Assembly: GCF_016744155.1 (NCBI RefSeq)
Contig: NZ_JADGEW010000025.1
Span: forward strand, 1 to 64,000
Origin: Amphritea sp.
GTDB taxonomy: Bacteria > Pseudomonadota > Gammaproteobacteria > Pseudomonadales > Balneatricaceae
Length of the DNA: 64,000 nt
Reading direction: 5' to 3'
Of the stretch, positions 37,978 to 46,452 are shown one piece after another. A model generated the notes under the pieces. That model ran no database searches and was not told the DNA's origin. It worked only from the letters and a program-made list of their open reading frames with translations. The stretch's first letter is position 1, and every line of letters begins with the position of its first letter. The position numbers and the translations under genes were made by a program.

Positions 37978-39585
37978 TTGAGCAGAAAAGAATCGCAGCC
38001 GGACGGCTCTCAAAAAGAGGGGGTTGAAGCGTCGGAACATAAGGTTACAAAGTCACGTAGTTTGTTACGCTCCAGTGCGCTGGTTGGCATGATGACGATG
38101 CTTTCACGAGTCCTGGGGCTGGTGCGTGATGTGGTGGTAGCTAACTATTTTGGTGCAGGTAGTAGTGCCGATGCCTTTTTTGTCGCCTTTAAAATTCCTA
38201 ACTTCTTGCGTCGTCTGTTTGCCGAAGGGGCCTTTTCCCAAGCGTTCGTACCGGTGTTGTCGGAATATCGCAGCCTGAAGGATATTTCTGCTGTCAAAGA
38301 GTTGGTTGATAGGGTGGCGGGTAGTCTCGGGTTGGTGTTGATGTTTATTACCGCCCTGGGGGTGTTGGGTGCTCCCGTACTCGCGGCTGTTTTTGCGCCC
38401 GGTTTCTATATAAACGATCCATTGCGATATGGATTGGCCGTTGAGATGCTGCGTTTTACCTTTCCTTATCTGTTACTAATCTCCCTGACCGCATTTGCCG
38501 GTAGTATTCTGAATAGTTACGAGCGCTTTGCTGTACCTGCGTTTACGCCCGTATTGCTGAATCTATCGTTGATCGGTGCAGCAATCTGGATGCAGCCACT
38601 GTTTGATCAGCCCGTGATGGCGCTGGCGCTGGGTGTGCTTATTGCCGGTTCAGTGCAGTTGCTGTTTCAGATTCCGTTCCTCTGGCGACTTCAATTGCTG
38701 CCCTCGCCAAAACTGGGTTTTGATCATGAGGGCGTCAAACGTATCCTGACATTGATGGTCCCTGCGCTATTTGGTGTCTCGGTTAGCCAGATAAATCTGC
38801 TGCTGGATACTTTGCTGGCGTCTTTTCTACAGACTGGCAGTGTCTCCTGGCTTTATTATTCAGATCGGTTAGCTGAACTGCCGCTGGGTGTTTTTGGTAT
38901 CGCCATCGCAACCGTTATCCTGCCGAGCTTATCCCGTAAGCATGCGAAGAGAAGTACCGACCATTTTTCCCGAACGCTGAACTGGGCAATGCGCATGGTA
39001 TTACTTATCGGTATGCCTGCCGCGATGGCTCTGTTGGTGTTGGCTGAGCCTCTGATTGCAACGTTGTTCCATTACGGAGAGATGACTGACCGGGATGTGA
39101 TGATGGCGGCGATGAGCTTGCGGGCTTACGCCTGTGGCTTAATGGCCTTTATGCTGATTAAAGTATTGGCTCCGGGTTATTTCTCGCGACAGGATACTAA
39201 AACGCCGGTCAAGATCGGTATTTATGCAATGGTCGTCAATATGGCGCTGAACCTGCTCTTGATCGGCCCGCTTGACCATGTGGGTCTGGCGCTGGCGACG
39301 ACGCTTGCTGCTTTCTTGAATGCCGGGTTGTTGTTGCGTGGGTTGATAAAAGAAGGCGTGTTTAGCTGGCAGCCTGGCTGGTTAAAATGGTTGTTACGCA
39401 TGGCAGCTGCGAACGCTGCGATGATAGGTTTTCTGTTGTTGCTTGTAGATAGTCCGGAGCAGTGGCTGGCGTTTGATATGTGGCAACGGATCTCGCAGAT
39501 GGCGATGCTGGTTACTGGTGGAGGGCTGATCTATCTGATGGTATTGCTGTTGCTGGGGATGCGCCTCCGGGATCTGCGCCATTAA
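37978..39585 (+). CDS. murJ: Lipid II flippase MurJ
   Basis: MurJ flips the cell-wall precursor lipid II across the inner membrane. The product has about fourteen helices in the MVF fold, with SALVGMMTMLSRVLGLVRDVV, PNFLRRLFAEGAFSQAFVPV (in pieces) and conserved charged residues in the cavity. Length by my start is 535. The start is uncertain: TTG at 37978 has AGGAAAGTAAGG in front, ATG at 37930 has no clear site and the frame extends to 37855. It is divergent from rpsT. Confidence 0.93.
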   Translation: MSRKESQPDGSQKEGVEASEHKVTKSRSLLRSSALVGMMTMLSRVLGLVRDVVVANYFGAGSSADAFFVAFKIPNFLRRLFAEGAFSQAFVPVLSEYRSLKDISAVKELVDRVAGSLGLVLMFITALGVLGAPVLAAVFAPGFYINDPLRYGLAVEMLRFTFPYLLLISLTAFAGSILNSYERFAVPAFTPVLLNLSLIGAAIWMQPLFDQPVMALALGVLIAGSVQLLFQIPFLWRLQLLPSPKLGFDHEGVKRILTLMVPALFGVSVSQINLLLDTLLASFLQTGSVSWLYYSDRLAELPLGVFGIAIATVILPSLSRKHAKRSTDHFSRTLNWAMRMVLLIGMPAAMALLVLAEPLIATLFHYGEMTDRDVMMAAMSLRAYACGLMAFMLIKVLAPGYFSRQDTKTPVKIGIYAMVVNMALNLLLIGPLDHVGLALATTLAAFLNAGLLLRGLIKEGVFSWQPGWLKWLLRMAAANAAMIGFLLLLVDSPEQWLAFDMWQRISQMAMLVTGGGLIYLMVLLLLGMRLRDLRH

Positions 39586-39633
39586 TCGGCCTATATCCCC
39601 GTTGATTGATAGCGAATATTGGTCTAACTGGGG

Positions 39634-39639
39634 TATAAT
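39634..39639 (+). promoter_or_regulatory. Minus-10 box before ribF
   Basis: TATAAT with a TTTCGCGC discriminator lies 40 bp before ribF. No good -35 element is visible at 16-18 bp. The discriminator resembles those of the rpsM and rplU promoters. Confidence 0.4.
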
Positions 39640-39678
39640 TTCGCGCTTATTTTTATTTGCTGATGAGATTGGGGTGAC

Positions 39679-40611
39679 ATGGAGTTAATTCGGGGTTTGC
39701 ATAATCTGCGTGACAAGCATAAAGGCTGTGTTGCAACGATCGGCAACTTTGATGGTGTGCATCTGGGTCATCAGCAAGTGTTGGCACAAGTTCTTCGTAA
39801 AGGAGAGGAGCTCGGTTTGCCAGCGGTGGTGATTATTTTTGAGCCCCAACCCAGAGAGTTTTTTTCGGGTAGTCAGGCTCCACCCCGGCTTACACGCTTT
39901 GATGAGAAGGTGCGTTTACTCAAAGCTCAGGGTGTCGACAGAGTGTTGTGTCTCACCTTTAATGAACGGCTGCGCACAATGAGTGCTGATCAGTTTGTCG
40001 ACGAGTTGTTGCTAAAAGGCCTGGCGGTTCAGCATTTCGTGGTGGGAGATGATTTCCGCTTTGGTTGTGATCGAAGCGGAGACTACAACATGCTGCGCCA
40101 GAGCGGTGAGCGTTATGGTTTCAGGGTGGTAAATACTGAGACCTTTGATGTCGATGGCGAGCGGGTTAGTAGCACTCGAATCAGGACAGCACTGCAGCAC
40201 AACGACTTAGCCCTGGCTGAAACGCTGTTGGGTCGTCCTTACTGTGTTACCGGCCGGGTTATGCATGGTCAGAAGTTAGGCCGGACGATCGGTGTACCTA
40301 CTGCCAATGTACGGATGCACCGATTTCACTGTCCTCTTGAAGGTGTTTATGCGGTAACGGTTACCGGGAAAGGGCTATCGGCAGAGGGTGTGGCTAATGT
40401 AGGAATGCGGCCGACGGTAAATGGCCAGCATCCAGTACTGGAAGCACACCTGTTTGACCTTGATAGTGATTTGTACGGCCAATTACTGACAGTGGAATTT
40501 AAAGCTTTTATTCGTCCAGAGAAAAAGTTTGATGGACTGGATAGCTTGAAGCAACAGATAGATAACGATATTAAACAGGTCAGGAACTATTTTCTGACAG
40601 GCGCCTTATAA
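39679..40611 (+). CDS. ribF: Bifunctional riboflavin kinase/FAD synthetase
   Basis: RibF converts riboflavin to FMN and FAD. The 310-residue product (E. coli 313) has the FAD synthetase domain with TIGNFDGVHLGHQ at about residues 20-32 and ERVSSTRIR, then the riboflavin kinase domain (about 185-305) with GRTIGVPTANV. It opens the ribF-ileS-lspA-fkpB run. Confidence 0.96.
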   Translation: MELIRGLHNLRDKHKGCVATIGNFDGVHLGHQQVLAQVLRKGEELGLPAVVIIFEPQPREFFSGSQAPPRLTRFDEKVRLLKAQGVDRVLCLTFNERLRTMSADQFVDELLLKGLAVQHFVVGDDFRFGCDRSGDYNMLRQSGERYGFRVVNTETFDVDGERVSSTRIRTALQHNDLALAETLLGRPYCVTGRVMHGQKLGRTIGVPTANVRMHRFHCPLEGVYAVTVTGKGLSAEGVANVGMRPTVNGQHPVLEAHLFDLDSDLYGQLLTVEFKAFIRPEKKFDGLDSLKQQIDNDIKQVRNYFLTGAL

Positions 40612-40644
40612 GGCCAAATTAGACGATCCAGAAGCGATACGACA

Positions 40645-43449
40645 ATGACCGATTATAAACCGACCCTGAACTTACCTAATACTAAGTTCCCGATGCGCGG
40701 CAATCTGGCTCAGAAAGAGCCTCAGATGCTGAAACAGTGGCAGAAGATGGATCTGTACCAGAAGATTCGTGAAGTCGGCGCGGGTCGCGAAAAGTTTATT
40801 TTGCACGATGGCCCTCCCTATGCGAACGGTGATATTCATATCGGCCACGCGGTTAATAAAATTCTGAAAGATATTATCGTTAAGTCTCGTACACTGGCGG
40901 GCTTCGATGCCCCTTATGTTCCGGGTTGGGATTGCCATGGTCTGCCGATCGAACACAATGTTGAGAAGAAGTTTGGTAAGGCTGGCGTTAAGCTCTCTTA
41001 CGGTGATTTCCGTGAGAAATGCCGTGCATATGCCGCACGCCAGGTAGAGGGTCAGAAGAAAGACTTTATCCGTCTGGGTGTTCTCGGTGACTGGGAAAAT
41101 CCATACCTGACTATGAACTTCGACACCGAAGCCAATATTATCCGGGCGCTGGGCCGTATCGCTGAAAATGGCCACCTGGTTAAAGGTTATAAGCCGGTTT
41201 ACTGGAGTGTCGTCGGTGGTTCTGCACTGGCTGAAGCGGAAGTTGAATACCAGGATAAATTTTCCCTGGCGATTGACGTGCGCTTCGCGCCGGTGGATCA
41301 AACCGCTTTCCTGAACTGCTTTGAAGAGTTGTCCGGTGAAGGTGACGCTTCGGTGGTTATCTGGACTACCACCCCTTGGACGTTGCCTGCTAACCAGGCT
41401 GTTTCTCTGAACGCTGAGCTGGACTATGTACTGGTTCAGGCAGGTGGTGAGCGGCTGTTGGTGGTTGAAGAATTGGTTGAAGATGCGATGCAGCGTTACG
41501 GCATCGATGATTATGCGGTTGTTGGTCGTTGTCAGGGCGCTGCTCTGGAAAATCAGCAACTACACCACCCGTTCTACGATAAGCAGGTGCCGGTGATCCT
41601 GGGTGATCATGTGACAACTGATGCGGGTACCGGTGCGGTACATACCGCGCCTGATCACGGCGTGGAAGACTTTAACGTCGGCCGCGCTTATGGCATTGGT
41701 ACGCTGAATCTGGTCGGTGCTAATGGTGTATTTACTGAAAACGCCGGTGAGTTTGCCGGACAACATGTTTATAAAGTTGAAGATGCAATCGTTGCTGCGC
41801 TGGAAGCCAATGATCGTCTGATTCTGAAGAATAAATTCAGCCACAGTTATCCACACTGCTGGCGAACCAAAACCCCACTGATCTACCGTGCCACTCCTCA
41901 GTGGTTTATCAGCATGGAAGAGAAAGGCCTGAAGAAGGATGCGCTGGAAGCGATCAAGCAGGTTGAGTGGTTCCCAGGCTGGGGTCAAAACCGGATCGAG
42001 TCGATGGTCGAGCAGAGCCCTGACTGGTGTGTTTCCCGTCAGCGTACCTGGGGCGTACCTATCGCGTTATTTGTCAATAAAACGACCGCCGAATTGCACC
42101 CGGATACTGCTAACCTGATTGAACAGGTGGCGTTGAAGGTTGAACAGTCGGGTATCGATGCCTGGTTTGATCTGGATGCTGCCGAGCTGTTGGGTGATGA
42201 TGCCGATCAGTACGAGAAAGTGCTGGACACACTGGATGTCTGGTTTGATTCCGGTGTGACTCATTACTCTGTACTTGATCAGACAGAGGGTCTGCAGTTC
42301 CCTGCGGACTTGTATCTGGAAGGCTCTGACCAACATCGTGGTTGGTTCCAGTCCTCGCTGAAGACCAGTATAGCTATTAAAGGTTGCGCGCCTTACAAAC
42401 AGGTGCTGACCCATGGTTTCACCGTCGATGGTGATGGCCGGAAGATGTCTAAGTCTGTGGGCAATGTTGTCTCGCCTCAGGAAGTGATGAATAAGTATGG
42501 TGCGGATATCCTGCGTTTGTGGGTGGCTTCGACTGACTTCAGTTCTGAGATGACGGTTTCTGATGAAATTCTGAAACGTACCGCCGACGCGTATCGCCGT
42601 ATTCGTAATACTGCACGTTTCTTACTGTCTAATCTCGAAGGCTTTAATCCTGAAACCGATATGGTTGCACCCGAGGAGATGGTCGCGCTGGATCGCTGGG
42701 CGGTAGATCGTGCGGCTTGTCTGCAGGATGAACTGGAAGGTCATTATGATCAGTACCAGATGCTGCAGGTATATCAGAAAATATCGCACTTCTGTTCGCT
42801 GGATCTGGGTGGTTTCTATCTGGATATCATCAAGGATCGACAGTATACCGCTAAGTCCGATTCAGTGGCGCGTCGCTCCTGTCAGACCGCTCTGTATCAT
42901 ATCGTTGAAGCGATGGTGCGCTGGGTGGCTCCGATACTTAGCTTTACTGCCGATGAAATCTGGAATGAGCTTCCGGGTGATCGGGCTGAATCCGTTCAGC
43001 TGGCTACCTGGTATACCGGCCTGACTAAGATGGATGATGGTGCAGAACTGGGGCGTGATTACTGGCAGCAGGTTCTGGCGGTTAAAACTGCGGTAAACAA
43101 AGAGCTGGAAAATCAGCGTAACGCTGGCAATATTGGCGGCAGTCTTGAGGCGGAAGTGACTCTGTTCTGTGTGCCTGATTTACAGGAACAGCTGGAAAAG
43201 CTGGCGGATGAGCTGCGTTTCGTGCTGATTACCTCGCAGGCGGCTGTACGTCCGATTGCAGAAGCCGTTGATGCTGTTGCCACTGAACTGGAAGGGTTGA
43301 GTGTAAACGTTGTTAAAACCGAGCAGGCGAAGTGTGGTCGTTGTTGGCACCATCGTGAAGATGTGGGTAGCAGTGCTGAGCATGAAGAGCTCTGTGAACG
43401 TTGCGTTGATAACGTTGCCGGTGACGGCGAACAGCGAAGCTTTGCATAA
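40645..43449 (+). CDS. ileS: Isoleucyl-tRNA synthetase
   Basis: IleRS charges tRNA-Ile. The 934-residue class I enzyme (E. coli 938) has the HIGH motif (HIGH at residues 65-68, after PPYANGDI), the editing domain with [13 protein letters not shown], the KMSKS loop in [11 protein letters not shown], and a C-terminal zinc ribbon [11 protein letters not shown]...CERCV. It is followed 10 bp later by lspA. Confidence 0.98.
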   Translation: MTDYKPTLNLPNTKFPMRGNLAQKEPQMLKQWQKMDLYQKIREVGAGREKFILHDGPPYANGDIHIGHAVNKILKDIIVKSRTLAGFDAPYVPGWDCHGLPIEHNVEKKFGKAGVKLSYGDFREKCRAYAARQVEGQKKDFIRLGVLGDWENPYLTMNFDTEANIIRALGRIAENGHLVKGYKPVYWSVVGGSALAEAEVEYQDKFSLAIDVRFAPVDQTAFLNCFEELSGEGDASVVIWTTTPWTLPANQAVSLNAELDYVLVQAGGERLLVVEELVEDAMQRYGIDDYAVVGRCQGAALENQQLHHPFYDKQVPVILGDHVTTDAGTGAVHTAPDHGVEDFNVGRAYGIGTLNLVGANGVFTENAGEFAGQHVYKVEDAIVAALEANDRLILKNKFSHSYPHCWRTKTPLIYRATPQWFISMEEKGLKKDALEAIKQVEWFPGWGQNRIESMVEQSPDWCVSRQRTWGVPIALFVNKTTAELHPDTANLIEQVALKVEQSGIDAWFDLDAAELLGDDADQYEKVLDTLDVWFDSGVTHYSVLDQTEGLQFPADLYLEGSDQHRGWFQSSLKTSIAIKGCAPYKQVLTHGFTVDGDGRKMSKSVGNVVSPQEVMNKYGADILRLWVASTDFSSEMTVSDEILKRTADAYRRIRNTARFLLSNLEGFNPETDMVAPEEMVALDRWAVDRAACLQDELEGHYDQYQMLQVYQKISHFCSLDLGGFYLDIIKDRQYTAKSDSVARRSCQTALYHIVEAMVRWVAPILSFTADEIWNELPGDRAESVQLATWYTGLTKMDDGAELGRDYWQQVLAVKTAVNKELENQRNAGNIGGSLEAEVTLFCVPDLQEQLEKLADELRFVLITSQAAVRPIAEAVDAVATELEGLSVNVVKTEQAKCGRCWHHREDVGSSAEHEELCERCVDNVAGDGEQRSFA

Positions 43450-43459
43450 GGTCTGAAGT

Positions 43460-43954
43460 ATGACTATTCAGCGAACAGCGCTTGGCTGGCTCTGGCTGGT
43501 GGCAGTGGTTTTAGTACTGGATCTATTTACTAAATATCAAGCTACTAGCCTGCTTCCCTATGGTGTTGCGCATCCCCAGTTGCCCGTATTTGATCTGACT
43601 CTGTTGCATAACACCGGGGCAGCGTTTAGCTTTCTGGCTAAAGCGGGAGGCTGGCAGCGCTGGTTCTTTGCCGCTATAGCGGTAGGCGTCAGCATTGTAT
43701 TGCTGGTGTGGATGGCGCGTACTCCGCGTCACCAACGTTGGTTGGGTGCAGGGCTGGCTCTGCTATTAGGCGGAGCACTGGGAAATCTTTACGACCGAAT
43801 AGTGCAGGGGTATGTAATCGACTTCATTTCGTTGCACTACAAAGGTTATTATTTCCCTGCATTTAACCTTGCTGATACGGCGATTACTATCGGTGCAGCT
43901 ATGCTGATTATCGATATGATATGGTTTTCTGATACTAAGAATAATTCAAACTAA
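43460..43954 (+). CDS. lspA: Lipoprotein signal peptidase (signal peptidase II)
   Basis: LspA cleaves signal peptides from prolipoproteins in the inner membrane. The 164-residue product has four hydrophobic helices and the two catalytic aspartates in GNLYDRIVQGYVIDF and FNLADTAI. E. coli has 164 residues. It lies between ileS and fkpB, a standard order. Confidence 0.97.
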   Translation: MTIQRTALGWLWLVAVVLVLDLFTKYQATSLLPYGVAHPQLPVFDLTLLHNTGAAFSFLAKAGGWQRWFFAAIAVGVSIVLLVWMARTPRHQRWLGAGLALLLGGALGNLYDRIVQGYVIDFISLHYKGYYFPAFNLADTAITIGAAMLIIDMIWFSDTKNNSN

Positions 43955-43965
43955 AGGTCTGTGTT

Positions 43966-44409
43966 ATGTCACAAAATACGCCACAACTGACAATCACTTC
44001 GGATGCTAAAGTAACGCTGCACTTTGCTATCAAGCTGGAAGACGGGCAGGTAATTGATTCCAATTTTGAAGGCAAACCGGCTACTTTTACGGTAGGCGAT
44101 GGTCAATTGCTGGAAGGCTTTGAGAAAACCCTGATGGGAATGCAATCCGGTGATGAGGCGGTGATTGATATTCTGCCTGAGCAGGGTTTTGGCATGTCTA
44201 ATCCAAGTAATATGCAGCGGCTTCCTCGGAAACAGTTTGGTGATATGGTGCTGGAATCTGGCTTGGTTGTCTCTTTTGCCGATGCCTCTGATGGTGAGTT
44301 GCCAGGGGTTGTTGCTGAGTTTGATGATAAGATGGTGACAATCGATTTTAACCATCCTCTGGCGGGTAAAAACCTTAAGTTTGAAGTTAAAATACTCTCA
44401 GTTGAGTAA
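43966..44409 (+). CDS. fkpB: FKBP-type peptidyl-prolyl isomerase (FkpB/SlpA)
   Basis: The 147-residue product is a SlyD-like FKBP with an inserted chaperone flap: VTLHFAIKLEDGQVIDSN, LEGFEKTLMGMQSGDEA and LPEQGFG. E. coli FkpB has 149 residues. In many gammaproteobacteria ispH follows directly; here no ispH is present and the pilus genes begin after 171 bp. Confidence 0.93.
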   Translation: MSQNTPQLTITSDAKVTLHFAIKLEDGQVIDSNFEGKPATFTVGDGQLLEGFEKTLMGMQSGDEAVIDILPEQGFGMSNPSNMQRLPRKQFGDMVLESGLVVSFADASDGELPGVVAEFDDKMVTIDFNHPLAGKNLKFEVKILSVE

Positions 44410-44457
44410 GCTCGTAATTCTGTAGCTGAACCGGTTTATAAACTTTTTATTGAGTCA

Positions 44458-44481
44458 GGTCAGTATTTTACGGTACTGACC
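44458..44481. promoter_or_regulatory. Perfect inverted repeat upstream of pilus cassette A
   Basis: GGTCAGTA and TACTGACC (44458-44465 and 44474-44481) form a perfect 8-bp inverted repeat around TTTTACGG. No T-run follows, so it is more like an operator or processing hairpin than a terminator. A second short hairpin, AGCGCC-GTA-GGCGCT, lies at 44536-44550, after a TATAAT at 44523-44528 region of uncertain promoter value. Confidence 0.4.
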
Positions 44482-44580
44482 GTGTCGAATACGTTTGGCA
44501 AAAAGTAACAGTCCTGTCTAATATAATACCTGTTGAGCGCCGTAGGCGCTTCTATAGACAAAAACAACAAGGATGTTGTG

Positions 44581-45114
44581 ATGTGTATACAGGGTTTGTT
44601 TTCTCCTCATTTTCCGTTCGTCACTGATCAGCTGGTCTCTCGACGTTTCTCGCGCTTTGACTCCTCTGCAAAAAAGACCTCTCAACAGGGTGTTAGCCTG
44701 ATTGAAGTGCTGGTGACTCTGGTGCTTGTGGCTATCGGGCTGTCTGGCATGATGATTATGCAGGTCCGTGGTTTAGAACAGAATCAAAGTGCTTACCTGC
44801 AAACGCAGGCGATAGCGATGGCGGGTGATTTGGCTGATCGGATGCGCCTGAATAAGACAGCTGCATTGAACGACTTCTATCGCCTCGCGGAAAATGACAC
44901 CGCCGCTAATTTTGCTAACCCCGCGTCTACCCCCATTGAAAAGAAACTGGCCTATAACGATCTGAATACCTGGTTAGGCTGGATTGAAACCAGCCTTCCC
45001 CTAGGTAATGCAGTGATAACCCGTAATAACCAGATCATTCAGATCATGCTCAGTTGGGGCGGTGAGGGTGGTAAGCCGACCGGAAGTTATACCTATGAGA
45101 TAGACCTATTATGA
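44581..45114 (+). CDS. pilV: Type IV pilus minor pilin PilV, cassette A
   Basis: PilV is a minor pilin that primes pilus assembly and anchors PilY1. The 177-residue product has a long cytoplasmic leader and the prepilin cleavage site QQG-VSLIEVLVTLVLVAIGLSG, with Glu at +5 and a hydrophobic helix. ATG at 44581 is chosen because AAGGA lies 8 bases upstream; the frame extends further back without support. The leader of about 37 residues before the site is long for PilV. Its TGA overlaps the pilW start. Confidence 0.88.
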   Translation: MCIQGLFSPHFPFVTDQLVSRRFSRFDSSAKKTSQQGVSLIEVLVTLVLVAIGLSGMMIMQVRGLEQNQSAYLQTQAIAMAGDLADRMRLNKTAALNDFYRLAENDTAANFANPASTPIEKKLAYNDLNTWLGWIETSLPLGNAVITRNNQIIQIMLSWGGEGGKPTGSYTYEIDLL

Positions 45115-45866
45115 GCCCTGATATGAGCCCTGATATGAGACCGGATATGGGGTCTGCCTCCCTTACTGGCAACTATCAGTCCGGCTTAACGCTGATCGAA
45201 TTGATGATTGCTTCTGTGATTGGTTTGCTACTGACCTCTGCAATGCTGACTGCTTATGTGGCTTCAGCGCGGACTTATCAGCTTCAGGATGCGATGTCTG
45301 AAGTCCAGGAAAGTGGGCGCTTTGCTATGCATGCTTTGTTAAAAGACCTGCGTCAAACTGGTGTCGGAGTCTCTGGTGATCTGATTATCGAGGGGGTGTT
45401 CAATACCGCAGATGATGTTGCTGCTTTTGAATCAACCCACTCTGATTTGATCATTGTTCAGAAAAATGTACGTAGTGAAATAGTCTATCTGCCGGGTCTG
45501 GAGGCTGATGGTATTGCTTACTATATCGGCGCTACCGGTGTTGGGCGTATCGCACTTTATAAAAATGGCGATGCCCTGGTTGAAGGCGTTTCAGAGCTGA
45601 TAATCGAATACGGAGTCGACGCTGACGCCGATAAGCTTGTGGATAATTATAAAAAACTAGCCAGCATGTCCGCAGCCGATAAGGATAACATCATCAGTGC
45701 CCGTTTTTATCTGTTACTGAGTAGTTCCGCAACGGGGGTTACAGGTAAGACGCAGCAGCTGGCAGCCCCCTTTGCTGCTGTGGATACATCTGACCGGCGT
45801 CTTTATCAGATATTTACAGCGACGGCGTTACTTAGAAATGCACTGGTAGTGAAGGAGGGCAGCTAA
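45111..45866 (+). CDS. pilW: Type IV pilus minor pilin PilW, cassette A
   Basis: PilW is a minor pilin of the priming complex. The 251-residue product has the prepilin site SG-LTLIELMIASVIGLLL and the typical ESGRFAMHALLKDLRQTG after the helix. Its first codons are three direct 12-bp copies (ATGAGCCCTGAT twice, then a variant), giving MSPDMSPDMRPDM and four in-frame ATGs at 45111, 45123, 45135 and 45147, so the true start is uncertain. Its ATG overlaps the pilV stop (ATGA). Confidence 0.87.
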   Translation: MSPDMSPDMRPDMGSASLTGNYQSGLTLIELMIASVIGLLLTSAMLTAYVASARTYQLQDAMSEVQESGRFAMHALLKDLRQTGVGVSGDLIIEGVFNTADDVAAFESTHSDLIIVQKNVRSEIVYLPGLEADGIAYYIGATGVGRIALYKNGDALVEGVSELIIEYGVDADADKLVDNYKKLASMSAADKDNIISARFYLLLSSSATGVTGKTQQLAAPFAAVDTSDRRLYQIFTATALLRNALVVKEGS

Positions 45867-46450
45867 TGACCATTAGAGCTCAGTATTTTTGCAATGCTCA
45901 ACGTGGAGCTACATTAGTGGTTGCGCTGATTTTGCTGCTGGTTATGGCGTTGATGGCCTCTACCTCTCTGCAGAGTAACGTATTGCAGCTGCGGATGGCG
46001 GCTAATATGCAGGATGAAACTGTCGCCTTTGAAGCAGCAGAAACGGCGTTGCTCTATTCAGAAAAGTGGTTATCTGAGCAGGGAGAGATGCCCGACCTGA
46101 TTCACTATGATGACTGGCATACAACTAGCAGAGAGTTTGTTTTTGATAGTTCAAAGAGCTCTTTGCTGAAAGAGAAGCTGGCCCAGCTTGACTCGGTCAG
46201 TGACTGGGAGAATAAAGCCCAGTTGGTCACCCTGTTCGATGTTAATGCCGCTAAACCGGGCAGGGTCGATGAGCCGTCTCGAGTGACTCTTGAATTCAGG
46301 CAGTATGATGCGGATAACAAGACAGTCAAAGGCGCCTATCTAGGTGAGTCAGGCTCTGGATTGTTTCGCCAGTTGAGTAGAAATACGGGAGTGACAGGTA
46401 ACAGTGAAGTGATTCTCGTCAGTGAATATCGTAAGCGATTTGAGTATTGA
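45866..46450 (+). CDS. pilX: Type IV pilus minor pilin PilX, cassette A
   Basis: PilX is a minor pilin that lacks the usual Glu at +5. The 194-residue product has QRG-ATLVVALILLLVMALMA, the PilX N-terminal signature, and AANMQDETVAFEAAETALL after it. The ATG overlaps the pilW stop. The last 100 residues are variable, as expected for PilX. Confidence 0.86.
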   Translation: MTIRAQYFCNAQRGATLVVALILLLVMALMASTSLQSNVLQLRMAANMQDETVAFEAAETALLYSEKWLSEQGEMPDLIHYDDWHTTSREFVFDSSKSSLLKEKLAQLDSVSDWENKAQLVTLFDVNAAKPGRVDEPSRVTLEFRQYDADNKTVKGAYLGESGSGLFRQLSRNTGVTGNSEVILVSEYRKRFEY

Positions 46451-46452
46451 TA

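Noticed and set aside
40672-41559. Minus-strand frame of 295 codons inside ileS
   Set aside because: It lies entirely within isoleucyl-tRNA synthetase and is a shadow of its codon pattern.
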